64,000 nt of DNA, taken from NCBI GenBank assembly GCA_029255685.2, contig CM055315.2:71329681-71393680 (forward strand), read 5' to 3'. Positions within the stretch are counted from its first letter, which is position 1. Every line of letters begins with the position of its first letter. Source of the stretch: Silene conica. Its lineage: Eukaryota > Streptophyta > Magnoliopsida > Caryophyllales > Caryophyllaceae. Positions 49,701 to 60,699 of the stretch are shown here, in pieces. Position numbers and translations under genes: made by a program. The notes beneath the pieces are model-generated. The model saw only the letters and a list, made by a program, of their open reading frames with translations, had not been told where the DNA came from and did not search any database.

Positions 49701-52700
49701 AAAAGTCAATGATCCATATCCAATCCACCATTTTTTTGTATCATCCATATCCATACCCGATCTATGATCCAATCCAAAACCCTATCCATAACCCGATCCA
49801 TACCCATTTCAAACCCGATCCATACCCATTTCAAAATCTAATTCATACCCATTTCAAAGCGCACACATTATAATTGTAATTCCGCTATCCATAACACGAT
49901 CCATAACCCGATCCATATCAGTTCATTTGCCTTTACTCTTAGTTTGAAGAGGCGATGAGGGGCCGAGGCGATGAGGGGCCGAGGCGATGAGGCGCAAGGC
50001 GCAAGGCGAAGGCGCGCGCCTTTTGAACGCGAGGCGCATCTTTTGTATGAGCCTCTAAACTAGTTCTACACACTAAGTATTACTAAAACACATTAATTCA
50101 CATCAAAAATATATTAAAAGATAGTTAAAATTAGGTTAAAGAATGTTTTTTTAATCTAAGATATTATAAGTAAGGAAAGTCACATGCTTAACATGTGACT
50201 TTTAGTGAAAAAGTGTCTTCTAGAGCCTAAAGTGAATAAGGCGCGCCTTGTTGCGCCTTGAGCCTTCACTTGAGGCGCGCGCCTTTTTGAGCCTTTTGCA
50301 CACAGCCGCGCCTCCTTCCTCTGATGCCCCAGGCCCTGCGCCTACCCTCGCCTTGCGCCTAGGCGCGCCTCAGGCGCGCCTTTTTAAACTAAGCCTTTAC
50401 TTCGTTAGTCGTTACACCGTATTCTTTTATACTTGAAATCTTACTCTTTTAAGTTCAGTTCAGCTCTATAGGTTAAAGTTAATATAATTTAACTCTTTTA
50501 AGTTTAGTTCAGTTCAGCTCAATTGAGCTTATATATGTAAATTTCAACTCCTATAAGTTCGATTCAGAAAACTTTAGTTCAATTCATACTTATTTTCCTA
50601 CAACTTCAACTTCTATAAATCCAGTTCAAGTCCAATAAGTTCAATTGAGTTCCTAAGAGTTTAGTTCAACTCAGCTCCTCTAAGTTCATTTTAGCACATA
50701 TAAGTTTAAGTCAGCAAATTTAAATTCAAAAGAACAAGGTCTTTCGTAATTATAATTTAGTCCGTCTTGAAAGATAATTTGAGCATTTAGTACTAGTAGT
50801 ATCGTTAGTGTTATAAATAGTTTATGAGCTTTATTATTGTAAAATTTATGAGCTTTAATGTAAACTTATGAGGTACTTCACATTAATCTATCATGTTAGA
50901 TATCTTTCATTCATTATGCTATTGTGAGATTATCGAACTTGAGAATTTGTATTCTTTTTAATGATCTAGTTAAATTATTAATAAAATGACATATTTCCCC
51001 TAACAAGTAATGACATAATTGATGAAATACAAATTTTTTCTAATAGTTAAAACGACATAGGGTTCACCTAACAAGTATTGGTATAATAGAATCACTCGAA
51101 AAATCTAATAGTTAAAATGCAGATATGTAGTATAGACCTCATTTGGGATTTGGACGAAATCAATATCTAGTCAATTTAATTAATAATAATAATAATAGAT
51201 ATATTTTTTAGAAGAAGAATGAGATTAATTAAGACGGGTTTTTTGCTTGTGAAAAGAATTCAGGTCGATTCTGCATTTTTAATGGGTTTAAATCTGGGAA
51301 AAAATAGATATGGATCGAATTTGGATCGGGTCAAAGGTGGATATGAATCGGTTTCGGGTCGGTGATGGATCTTAAGTGGATCAGATGGATCGGGTCGGTT
51401 ATGGGTATGGGATCGGCGTGGATTTGGTTCGGGCATTTTTTGGGTGGATTTGGATTCGGGTTCTAACTAATGGATATGGATATGGATATGGGTTTTCAAA
51501 CCATGGATTTGGATCGATAAATTTCCATCGGATCGGTTCGGTTCGGTTTCGGTTCGGTCCTGAACAAATTGCCATCCCTAGACGTACTCTTTGAGTACAT
51601 AGGAGGTAGGGATGGACATCGGACTGGGCTAGCGTGATCCAGGCAGGACTCCCTCAAGCCTGGCCTGTGTCCGGCCCAAAGAGAAAATCTCGATTTTTTT
51701 GCTTTTTGGCGGGGCCGGGTGGAGTATGGTGCTCTGTCCCGAGCTGTTAAGCGGCGCTGGCTGTGTTTTGCCATCGCCCAAGACGGGCTGGCGTGCACTT
51801 CTGTCCAGCTCTCGAGGCAGATAGGATTACTGTTTAACTTATTTTATAGAGTATATATGATTATAGGGTGTTGGCATGCTGAAAGTTTTGGTTTCTTTGC
51901 CAAGAGCATATCCGTCCTTTACATGTAAAACATGGGTGGAACTTTCCTGTTTGTGTTTTGTATGCTAACTTGGCGTAGTTTATGTTGCTAGTTATTATTG
52001 AGTGAAACTTGATATGGTATCTTACAACTGTATGTTGACTTGATAAACACAGTCATTTGCTTTTATTTTTTAAAATTAGTACGGTACACATAATTTCTAT
52101 GGTTTACCATTTTCCTCCCAGAGTAAAAACTACTCCCTCCATTTAAATCCATTTGATACATTTCCTTTTTGTACACTATTCACAAGTTTACCTTCAATTT
52201 CAATTTTCTCTCAATACGTAAGAAAAAACATATTCATGTGGGATCTTGTTTAATTCGTCATTACGAGTACATTGAAAATATATAATTTTTATAATTTTTA
52301 CAAATACGTAGCTAAAGATATTAACCACGTAAAACGTGCGTTGGCAAACGTGAAAAAGCAAATGTATCAAATGGATAAAAATGGAGGGAGTATAAAGCAA
52401 TATTGTCAAGATTGGGATCCTAGTTTGGATCGAAGAGGGGTGGTAGGATCAATGTCGCTGGACCGGGATCCTAGTTATGTAAACAATTTGGTATAATTTG
52501 TGATGTATAATGTAAAAAGATTATATAATGACAAGAAAGCTTTAGTAATCATATCAATATATTACATATGCCTTTTATTTAGAGTTTTAAGTATAGAAGA
52601 ACAACCAACTCAAAAATTTGTTACACAAATAGGCATTTTACGATCCTGAACGATCCTATACGATCCGGACCGATCCTGTACCGAACCTACCATCAAAACA

Positions 52701-55700
52701 ATCATACGGCCGATTTGAATCATTTTCCACTTTTTGGATCGTAGGATCGTACGATCCTACGATTCGGATCGTGATTTTAACAACAATGCTATAAAGTGCT
52801 TAGATGTGTGAGCTTTGTGAATAAGGATACTGTTCTTGAGTTTCGGGGTGATATCCTTGTCACTTTTTGTCCTGTTTTGTCTTGAGCGACCTAGATCACT
52901 AGATGCGCAGAAATTAAAAATGCTAGTAAAAAATTTGTAATCACAAGTGGAAGCGTTAGCTTTTCAAGAATTCTGAGAGTATGAGAATTGTTGAATTGAC
53001 TAGTATAGATCCCGCGCAAATGCACGGTGTATATACTTTTTTTATATTTTGTGTATTATTTACACATTTTAAATTTGCAGCTTAATATTTAATATTTCTC
53101 CCCATTATATTTTGATATGAAACCAAAAAATTTAAATGGAAAACTAATGAAAGAGAATTAAGGATTTTTGTAGTGTATTAGTTATGAAAATATTTTTTTT
53201 ACCATAAAACTAATGATCTCATTTACAAATTTTCTCCAACTATTTTAATAATTTTTTCTTATTTTCTCCAATTATTTTAATGAATTTTTTTTTTGTCACT
53301 AAGCTAATTATAATTATATGTCGAGTTATTTTTTAAAGTATTAATTATTGCATTGCCTGACAAGTTTAGCAACCTATTAATTATAGTTCAATACCATTTT
53401 TTTAATGAGAAGATCATAATTATGAATTTAATAAAAAGATCAAATTTTAATTACAAGAATGTATTTTATTGAAAAGATAATAATTTAAAAGAAATAAAGT
53501 TTCACTTATTTCCTTATTTAGTTATATGCATTTTGGAGGGAAAACTAAGAAAAAAATTTCTCTTAGTAGTAATGGGGATTGCCGTGTGGTGTAACATTTA
53601 ATAATCCCTATTTTTGTATTATCTCCTGCAGAACTACTGGTCTGACCTCATTTCCTGATTGTCTTGTACTGCACATGAGAAAATTTGTTATGGAAGATGG
53701 ATGGGTGCCTAAAAAGCTTGGTATTTATCCCTTGTGTTTTATCATTGTTTTTAGCAATTGCAAATATTATTCGTCGCTAATACTCTCTGGCGTTTGTTCT
53801 AGATGTCTACATAGATGTACCTGATATTATAGACATCAGCCACATGCGAAGCAGAGGTCTTCAACCTGAGGAAGAGCTTTTACCTGAGGGAGGTCAGAGA
53901 TTATTTTCTTTTTTGTCTTCTTGCACACTCCTTTTTAACCATTTATCTTATCAGTTGGCGCAAGCATATGTTTCTTTGACTCTTTATATTATCTCGCATA
54001 CCCATGTGTGGTACTCCATACTCGGACCCCCAATAGGCACTTCATTTAACGCCAAAAACGTCAGAATTTTTCGACCAGGCACAACACTGTGTAGCATAGA
54101 TGCTATGTAAACTTCTTGTTCTATTTTTGATATGCAGGTGATTTTAGTGAAGCAGAACAGTCAATAAGACTTGAAGCAAACGAGGAAATAGTATCCCAGC
54201 TTTTATCTATGGGGTTCGGCCAAAACATTTGTGAAAAAGCTGTGATAAATACTTCAAATGCTGGAGTTGAAGAGGCCATGAATTGGTTACTTTCTCACTT
54301 GGATGACCCTGGTAAATATGGTTTCCATATGCCATATTTGACTACTTGAAGCATTTGTGGGATGAAAATAGCTTAGCTGATAAAAACTGGATTCCCTGCT
54401 CTAATTCTTTACTCCTTAACAGATATAAATGCTCCTATAGAGAAGTATCAAAGCCCTCCCACTTCAGTTGACCAATCAAAAGTTGACACGTTGGTTACAT
54501 TTGGTTTCCAAGAAGAACTTGCTCGGAAGGCTCTTGTGGCCACTGTATGTATTGGCTTGGCACTTATGAATACAGTTCCATCGTATTACTTCGTAATGTT
54601 TATGTTCTATTTACTAACTGTATAATATAATATAGGGTGGAGATATTGAGAAAGCAACTGACTGGATATTTAGCAATCCAAACGCGTCATCGACCTCTGA
54701 CATGGACACATCTAGCAGTAGTACTGCTGCAGCTGCAGCTGACTCTGAGCTACCTGATGGCACAGGAAGTTAGTTTCTCACTCTTCATTGTTTTTTCGCA
54801 TCTGTAGTAATAATTTCCGTATACATTTTCTACACAGTTGCCAATTGGATACAATAGTGATATTTGTAGCTTGGTGGTATTTGGTGTGTTTGGCTTGAGC
54901 ATAATCATCCTATATTTATAGGTATTAGACAAGAGAGATTTTTGCGATTATATTAGGGGAAAAGTGGTTTCTGTAACTTCTTTGTGGGCTAAAGTTTCCG
55001 GTGCTGTTAATGGTTTCCCAATTACGTTTATACATCAGGATTGGGCATCCCTGTAAGTGGTAATAGTTGCCGTAATCCTTGCAATTGCTTCATCATCCCT
55101 CTTACTACTACGGAAATAAGAGATTCTCTTATTTTTCCCGCAATATTTTCTCATAATTAGGCTTCTTTCTAAGTCCTAAGCTATGAATAAATTACGGGCT
55201 ACTAATTAGTGTCCCACTATCCTTGCTTTTTCCACTAGCCCATCTTATGAAGTATACATAAATTTTACTCACATTATTACATTAGTGTATGCTTTTCGCA
55301 TTTTTCGTTCATATTTGTTATTTAGTATGTTTTAACAAAAAATACAATAATAGTATATACACTTCCCTAAAATCATTCACAAAATCTCATTGAAGACGGA
55401 CATTATCCGTCACAAGCCAAAGATGGATAGTGTCACTCCCACAATATGCAAGTGTTAATATCGATGTGGTGCTCCATTTCTCCCCACTTGCCCTCCCATT
55501 TGCCTTATTGTGAGAGGGACACTATCCGTCTTCAAAGTTCAAACTTATGACGGATAGTGCCCGTCACAAGCAAGACGCTTTGAAAATAATTTATATGGAT
55601 AAAAAGGAATCATGTATTATTTATATTTAAGTGACAATCTTATTTATAATAAATAACTTTTTTTATTAAAAATGTTTAGTTCAACTGTCAATTTCATTCA

Positions 55701-56251
55701 GGCTAAAAATGTCTAATGTCTAATTTTATTTTTCTACCTCTTATTACTGCACATTATTAAAATTTGTTTTAATTGTTAAATTCTCTCGATAAAAATGTTC
55801 TAAAAAACCACGCTTTTGCGCGGGATTGCACTAGTTGGTTTAATAAACATCTAGAGTGGTTTCTGTAGCTTCTTTGTGGGGTAATGAGAAAAAGAAAAAG
55901 GAAAAAAGAACTAATGAGTATTTTGTGTATACTTGTATTTATCACTTTTGAGCTCCATATTATCTGAGCTTCCTGATGCTAGTGAATTCTGCTTCCTTAG
56001 AGCCTGACTGAATCCCTTTTATGTCGTTCTATTACGAGACAATTGAGCAGAGTACTTCATATTTTTATGCAGGATACAAGCTCCTTGGATTTGTCAGTCA
56101 CATGGGAACTTCAACTCACTGTGGGCATTACGTTGCTCACATCTATAAAGATGGAAAGTGGGTGCTCTACAACGATGAAAAAGTCGGGGCTTCCCTCAAT
56201 CCGCCAAAGGACATGGGATACCTCTACTTTTTCGAGAGATTGAAGGAGTGA
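40770..56251 (+). CDS. UBP14: Ubiquitin carboxyl-terminal hydrolase 14 (19 exons, 797 aa)
   Basis: Cysteine protease that disassembles free polyubiquitin chains; family UBP14/isopeptidase T. Exons: 40770-40877, 41423-41594, 42864-42976, 43576-43909, 44552-44646, 45281-45414, 45531-45587, 45729-45806, 46504-46558, 48174-48254, 48842-49040, 49177-49234, 49319-49441, 53632-53720, 53803-53892, 54138-54311, 54423-54544, 54636-54768, 56073-56251. All junctions are GT-AG, phases agree, and the sum is 2394 nt. Features: zinc-finger UBP around residues 183-232 ([15 protein letters not shown]); catalytic Cys320 in GNSCYLA across exons 6-7; UBA domains near 611-650 and 674-714; catalytic His757 in HCGHYVAH. 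Length equals what I recall for Arabidopsis UBP14. A second in-frame ATG at 40782 (MELLRSNLS) better matches the usual plant start. No disruption is seen; likely functional. The least certain junction is the exon 13 acceptor. Confidence 0.93.
44015..44256 (+). repeat. 121-bp tandem duplication in intron 4
   Basis: The segment starting GGGTTCACTTACTCTTAG at 44015 repeats at 44136 with only a few differences, and both copies end TTTTTTTAGCGTG. A run of ten C follows at about 44260-44269. Non-coding. Confidence 0.88.
46694..46916. mobile_element. Tourist-like MITE in intron 9
   Basis: 223 bp with terminal inverted repeats GGCCCTGTTCTTTTCGGCT and, from the other end, GGCCCTGTTCTTTCTGGCT. It is flanked by TTA at 46691-46693 and 46917-46919, the 3-bp duplication typical of PIF/Harbinger elements. 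No coding capacity. Confidence 0.85.
49599..51580. mobile_element. Non-autonomous hAT-type transposon in intron 13
   Basis: 1982 bp between two perfect copies of the 8-bp duplication GACGTACT (49591-49598 and 51581-51588). Ends TAGAAATGGCAA and, reversed, TAGGGATGGCAA form an imperfect 12-bp inverted repeat of the common plant hAT type. The left arm is rich in ATCCATA/GATCC motifs and the right arm in TATGGAT/GGATC, giving long subterminal inverted repeats. There is no transposase ORF. About 455 bp of its length is the nested element at 49938-50392. Confidence 0.85.
49938..50392. mobile_element. MULE-type MITE nested in the hAT element
   Basis: 455 bp flanked by the 9-bp direct repeat GCCTTTACT (49929-49937 and 50393-50401), the duplication size of Mutator-like elements. 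Terminal inverted repeats are TTAGTTTGAAGAGGCG and, reversed from the right, TTAGTTTAAAAAGGCG. Both arms are dominated by GGCGCGCC/AGGCGC-type GC-rich runs, unlike the surrounding AT-rich DNA. Confidence 0.8.
52133..52390. mobile_element. Stowaway MITE in intron 13
   Basis: 258 bp with ends CTCCCTCCATTT and AATGGAGGGAG, continuing as a longer imperfect inverted repeat (CATTTGATACAT and ATGTATCAAATG). It is flanked by TA at 52131-52132 and 52391-52392, as expected for Tc1/mariner-type Stowaway elements. Confidence 0.88.
52397..52789. mobile_element. Foldback MITE beside the Stowaway element
   Basis: About 393 bp with approximate inverted ends (GCAATATTGTCAA and, reversed, GCATTGTTGTTAA) and internal GATCC/GGATC repeats. 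It is flanked by TATAAA(G) at 52391-52397 and 52790-52796. A 7-8 bp duplication would fit a hAT-type MITE. Boundaries are uncertain by one or two bases because the flank overlaps the Stowaway duplication. Confidence 0.5.
52997..53570 (+). repeat. AT-rich repeat with ACTAGTATAGATCCCGCGC end
   Basis: Starts near GACTAGTATAGATCCCGCGC, followed by GCACGG, and runs as AT-rich sequence to about 53570. A similar end in opposite orientation lies at 55805-55835 in intron 18 of the same gene. Element class not established; only the left end is well defined. Confidence 0.45.
55389..55580. repeat. Inverted repeat in intron 18
   Basis: Repeated complementary blocks containing GACGGACATTATCCGTCACAAG, reversed as GACGGATAGTGCCCGTCACA on the other side, make a foldback of about 190 bp. 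It may be a MITE lying within the repeat that ends near 55835. Boundaries approximate. Confidence 0.45.
55581..55835 (-). repeat. AT-rich repeat end in intron 18, opposite orientation
   Basis: Read on the minus strand this begins ACTAGTGCAATCCCGCGC, then AAAAGCGTGG and AT-rich sequence, resembling the end at 52997. Its far boundary was not found and may lie beyond the foldback at 55389-55580. Confidence 0.45.
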
Positions 56252-57079
56252 TGGTTGAGAGAGTACCTGATGCCAGTCGGCCTATAATTAGTGATCACAC
56301 TGATTTTGATCATTGTTCTCAGGCAGGTTTTTGTTGGATTGGCTTACAACGGGGAATTCGACACCTTTCTCAGTCTTAACATGTGAGAAATTATTTGGGT
56401 TATGGCAAATTTTGCTATTGTAGTCAACGAGGATAGGTTACCGGTTGCTACGACATTAATGTCTCACGTATATCATGAACTTAATTTACATTTTTCCCCT
56501 GATCAAATCGATTTCCTTGTTGATTAAAAGGCTTAAAAGTGTTGAGAGTCGATTGTCCCAAGGTAGCATCATTCTCAACTCTACCTGGGCAGGAAAATTA
56601 TCAATGCATAAGAGTTTATTGACCATCTATCTTTGTTTCATTTTATTTTTATATTATGTTCTCCGTAGTCCCTTCACTCACTTGTCCTCATTGATTCTTG
56701 GCTGAAAACAACAAAAATTATGAATCAGAGATTAGAGAAATAAAATGAATTTATAAGAATGGCTTTGGAAAATTATGTGAAAAGGCTTCGCATTGCAGAG
56801 AAACGGAGAAGTGATGCCTTAACAATAATAACTAATTTCTCATTGCATTTATGTAACCCATATTATATATTATCGGACCATTTTTGTTGATAATCAGTTT
56901 CAATTCTGACTATTAATTTCCCAAAATATTTGCTTTTGTAAGATGTCAGTTTTATTTTCCTAAAACAGGCGCGTAAATATTTTTTTCGGGTAATGATAAT
57001 TGTAAATAAAAATTTAATATATTTTCTTAAGTAGAATTAAAGTAGGAATGCATGACAAATTTAAGCGTATGTTGATATT
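56252..57079 (+). other. 3' flank of UBP14 (3' UTR then intergenic)
   Basis: Begins with the 3' untranslated region of UBP14. AT-rich; several A/T-rich polyadenylation-like signals are possible but none is decisive. No ORF with recognisable similarity. Confidence 0.5.
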
Positions 57080-58470
57080 TTTTATTTTTTTTTATTTTTT
57101 TTTTCAATGGGCAAGATAGGTTACAAGCAACATGATTACACCATTGCTCTTTTAACAATGTTATGTGCTACACAGTCTTCTAAGAATGAAAGATAGCCTA
57201 AGACAATGAAAATTTACAGCAAGTGAATTACAGTCTCTAATAATACCCTGAATGAGGTGGTCCTGCTTCACGAACCCGGCCCAGGCGCATATGAGTTGTA
57301 GACAGTCCATCGATATGTTAAGATGAAGAATTGCCCGATTCCTTGCCCATTCCAGGACAGCCTTAAGACCTTTAGCTTCAGCCTGAATAGCCGATCCAGC
57401 CTGAATCCCATTCCCATATTCATAAAACAAATTACCTCCTGGATCATACACTACAAAACCAAAGGATGCTTCAAAATTTGATTTCCATCCTGCATCCACT
57501 TTCACATGGAAACCCACACATTCCGCTCTAGGATTGACTATAGAGACCGGGTAGCCATCCTTGACTCTGGCTTGAGAAATAGGTCCTCATGGTTCCCCTC
57601 CGAACTAGCAAACACCCTTCCCTTGCAATTCTTATCCGTCCAATCATCCGCCTTCCTTAAGTTATCCACATCCTGTTCAACTCTCCTAAAGAAAGTGTTA
57701 ATCGAAATCGATTCTGATCTAAAGATGATAGAGTTTCGGGCCCTCCAACAATGCCAAAGGATTGCAATAAAGCAATAAAGCATCGTATCCCCTCTTTCCC
57801 CCCCTCCTTTTTCCTAAGATAATTGATCCAATCAATAATCCACTCCGAAATCGGGATATTCTGACAAAAATTCTCCATAATCCCAAGTGACAATCCCAAC
57901 CAAATACGAGAGGTGAACTCACAATCTCGAAACAAATGGGCAGCCGTTTCCATATGTTGAATAGGGCCACCATTGCACAGAATACAGAAGGAATTCATCC
58001 CCAAGCCCCGTTTAACAAATTCTTCCCCTATTGGCATAGTACTCGTGATAATCTTCCACAAGAATATTCTCCACTGATTTGGAATAGGTAGCCTCCATAG
58101 GATCTTTCTACAAAAAAATTGACTTTTAGGACCCATCCTTTTTTCCTGGCCTCCCTGTCATGCGCCCCCTGATCCCTATCCCTGCTATGGATGAACCCAT
58201 ATCCACTCTTGACCGAGTAAATACCCTCTCTTGTTATGGCCATATGGGAGTATCTTCATTATTTGTTAAACAGATCGGTATAGCCAAAATTCGATTTGTC
58301 CATTCAGAGCCAAACAGGCTTCTGACTCTCAAAGCATCTCATTCTCCGGTACTGGATATAAGATCGCCAATTTCAAGACTACGTAGGTTAATAGAGTCGA
58401 CACCGAGCAGATCCTCTCTAGGCTCCGGAACCTGTCCTCGGATCCACCTAGTAGTCCAAACATTCATATT
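57080..58470 (-). pseudogene. L1-type LINE remnant, 5' truncated
   Basis: Minus-strand LINE fragment. A T-rich run at 57080-57104 is the poly(A) tail read in reverse. Going upstream: an RNase H-like domain (57517-57161, VDAGWK and AEAKGLKAVLEWA), the zinc-binding domain after reverse transcriptase (58136-57657, CILCNGG and HLFRDCEFTSRIW), and a short conserved stretch with IYSVKSGYGF near 58200. Several frame changes separate these, so it is non-functional. Homology fades near 58470. It is distinct in sequence from the LINE at 35768-40435. Confidence 0.8.
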
Positions 58471-59040
58471 ATTAATTATATATCATTCTCCTCTCCATAA
58501 TATTGATGCAAAAAGTAACAATTTGAGGTGAAGAAACTATTTGTCTGGTGCAAGACACTTTGTTGTTTTTATGTTTGTCTTGTTTTCTTCTCAACATTGG
58601 TATCACAGAAAAGGTAATTGTGTAGAATGAGCAGAAACCTGGGAGTGATAAGTAAACCAGGGTGGAAACTCGAAATCAAGGGTACCAATAAGGCAATAAG
58701 TACCATGACCACATATTTAATATTTCTCTCAAAACCATGTCTGAAAATAACGGTAAGGAGGATGATAGTTGCAAGTTGGAGGAAGCGTTCAAATGTGCGC
58801 AATCGAAGAGGAATAGCAAGTCAAACATTAGTTTTGTTGATCGAAAGGAAGAGCAACTGCCTGAAAATAAGATGTGAGATTGTGAAGGATGAGTAAAAGG
58901 TCAATACCTTGCTCCAATTAATTTTTTTGGGACCTGATTGGTAGATTCTTTCATTATTAGCTCGGAAAAAAAGGTTCTACCATGGAGGCATGTGTGTGGG
59001 ATATGTCAAACACATGCGTGGTTCAACCACTGCTTTTGCC
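58471..59040. other. Unassigned sequence
   Basis: No gene recognised. At 58588-58616 the text resembles a copia LTR end followed by a degenerate initiator-Met primer site (CAACATTGGTATCACAGA), but no matching LTR or gag was found. The plus-strand ORF at 58618-58896 has no recognisable similarity. Confidence 0.35.
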
Positions 59041-60281
59041 TATAGTAGAAATGTAATACTACAGACTCTATGTTACTCGGTTGAATTGGGCTGAATTGGG
59101 CTGACTCGACCGAATAGGCTATCAGTCAGGTTTAATTTGTGTTTAGCCGAGTAAGAGCTCAGTCGAGTTGGGCTTAACTCAACCAAGTTGATTGTCAACT
59201 CGGCCGAGTTGGCGGTCTCACGCACGATTTTGCGAATTGATTAGATTAGATGGAGAAGTCATTAATCAGTTTTATTTATCTTTAGTCATGTCAATTTTCG
59301 CAAATCGTCCCAAAAAATCTTCTTCTCTCCTACTTATATAATCCTTCCCAAGACTAGTTTGTATTTCAGTTGTCGTCGTAGCATTTACGTGGTGATCGTC
59401 GGTAAGTCTTTATCCCTCTTATTGTATGAGGTTATAGTTGGTCAAACCATAGTTGAGGGGATTTTGGGAATGTTGCGGTTGATTGTTGTTACTGCTTTGT
59501 TAGGTGACATATTTGTAGAGGAACATTTCTAGACCATCGCATGTCGCCTTCAGTGGTTGCTTATAAGGTAGGTTATCCCACTCAGTTGTGGCATGATTGT
59601 GTGTATTGTGATTTTGATTGAATATATGCATTATGTGATTGTAATTGGAGTAGTTGTTGTGATGATGATAGGGCTATGTCGGGAGATAGCCTCATTCTCA
59701 TGTTCACCTCTCGTGACTCCCGTCACAAGGGGTGTGCACATTAATTATCTGGGTTGCTCGTTGCGATGAGCGTGAATTAGGTGGTAAGACTACGGTCCCC
59801 ACTGGCGGCGGGGGTTACCTGTTGCGATGGGTAACCTGGTAGAGCTACACGCTACGGTGTGTAGTTGGTTACTGTGAGAGAGGGAGAAGTGGAGTGGGTG
59901 TTGGTGTTGTGTTCTTTTCCTCGTTGATTACGTATGATTATGTAGTTGACTAACCCCCGTTCTGTTGTTGTAAAGTGTGGTGATCCATTCGGGGATGGTG
60001 AACAATCGTTGAGCATGTGTTTTTTGTGACATAGCTTGCGGTAGCTTGCGGAGTTAAAAGGGGCCATGATTCACATGTCAGATCTAGTTCCACTGCGTCA
60101 GTTAGACTTGTTTTAGTAGTAATGACTTTGTAGTCCAGGTTTTCTTTGTTTTGGTTTGAAATGTACACATTTTAACTTTACTTTATATAAATGTTCTTTA
60201 TCGGTATGTATTGGATTTTTTGTTACCTATATATGTTAGGGTGGTTCTTGGTAAGGCACCTTGGTATATAGGGGTGTTACA
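59041..60281 (+). repeat. Diverged Tekay-type LTR, 3' end defined
   Basis: Ends GGGGTGTTACA at 60281, followed by a degenerate primer site and a leader resembling that at 1530. The start is not clear. Pro-rich-looking repeats of TTGGGCTGA/CGAGTTGG type lie at 59075-59215. From 59672 to 59872 a group of hairpins includes two with TACG loops and two with TGCG loops. No genes. Confidence 0.6.
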
Positions 60282-60699
60282 AAGTGGTCTAAGAGGGAAC
60301 CTAATGCAAATGAACCAATGAACTTAGGCGTGTCTAACTAAAATGAACTTGGGTAGGAATTGTGTTGGGCGGCTACCGCAAAGCTTAAGGAGACGTCTCG
60401 AAACCAAAATGTTGCCCGTATAAGTTCGATTCAGTCAGTACATGAGAGTCGTGGGGTTCGATGTGTGTTTGTGTTGTGTTGTAAATGAATGATGTGATAA
60501 CATAATATGTGGAATGAGTATTTGGTTGTATGTGGCATGAAATAGAAGCATTTTAGGGATGTTTGACACTTTATTTCATATGTTTTCGTTGGGTAGCTGT
60601 AAAAGCATGCTTCAGTCGAGTGGGGTTGGCTACTCAACCGGGTAAGGGTAACTACGCCGAGTAGAAGGCATTCAACCAAGTGAGGGACATATGTCTTAG
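60282..60699 (+). other. Degenerate gypsy primer site and leader
   Basis: AAGTGGTCTAAGAGGGAACC after the LTR end is a decayed primer site. The following text (AATGAACCAATGAACTTAGG) matches the leader of the Tekay-like copies in order of motifs. It is interrupted at about 60700 by a copia-like LTR. Confidence 0.55.

Larger units (their letters stand above)
49442..53631 (+). other. UBP14 intron 13 (4.19 kb), built of nested DNA elements
   Basis: By far the largest intron of the gene. It holds a hAT-type element (49599-51580) with a MULE-type element inside it (49938-50392), a Stowaway MITE (52133-52390), an adjacent foldback (52397-52789) and an AT-rich repeat starting near 52997. Sequence at 51600-51800 begins TAGGGATGGAC and is GC-rich; it may be another hAT-end fragment but no partner end was found. 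No coding sequence is seen. Confidence 0.8.

Noticed and set aside
57506..58531. Plus-strand ORFs over the second LINE
   Set aside because: Antisense to recognisable LINE domains on the minus strand.
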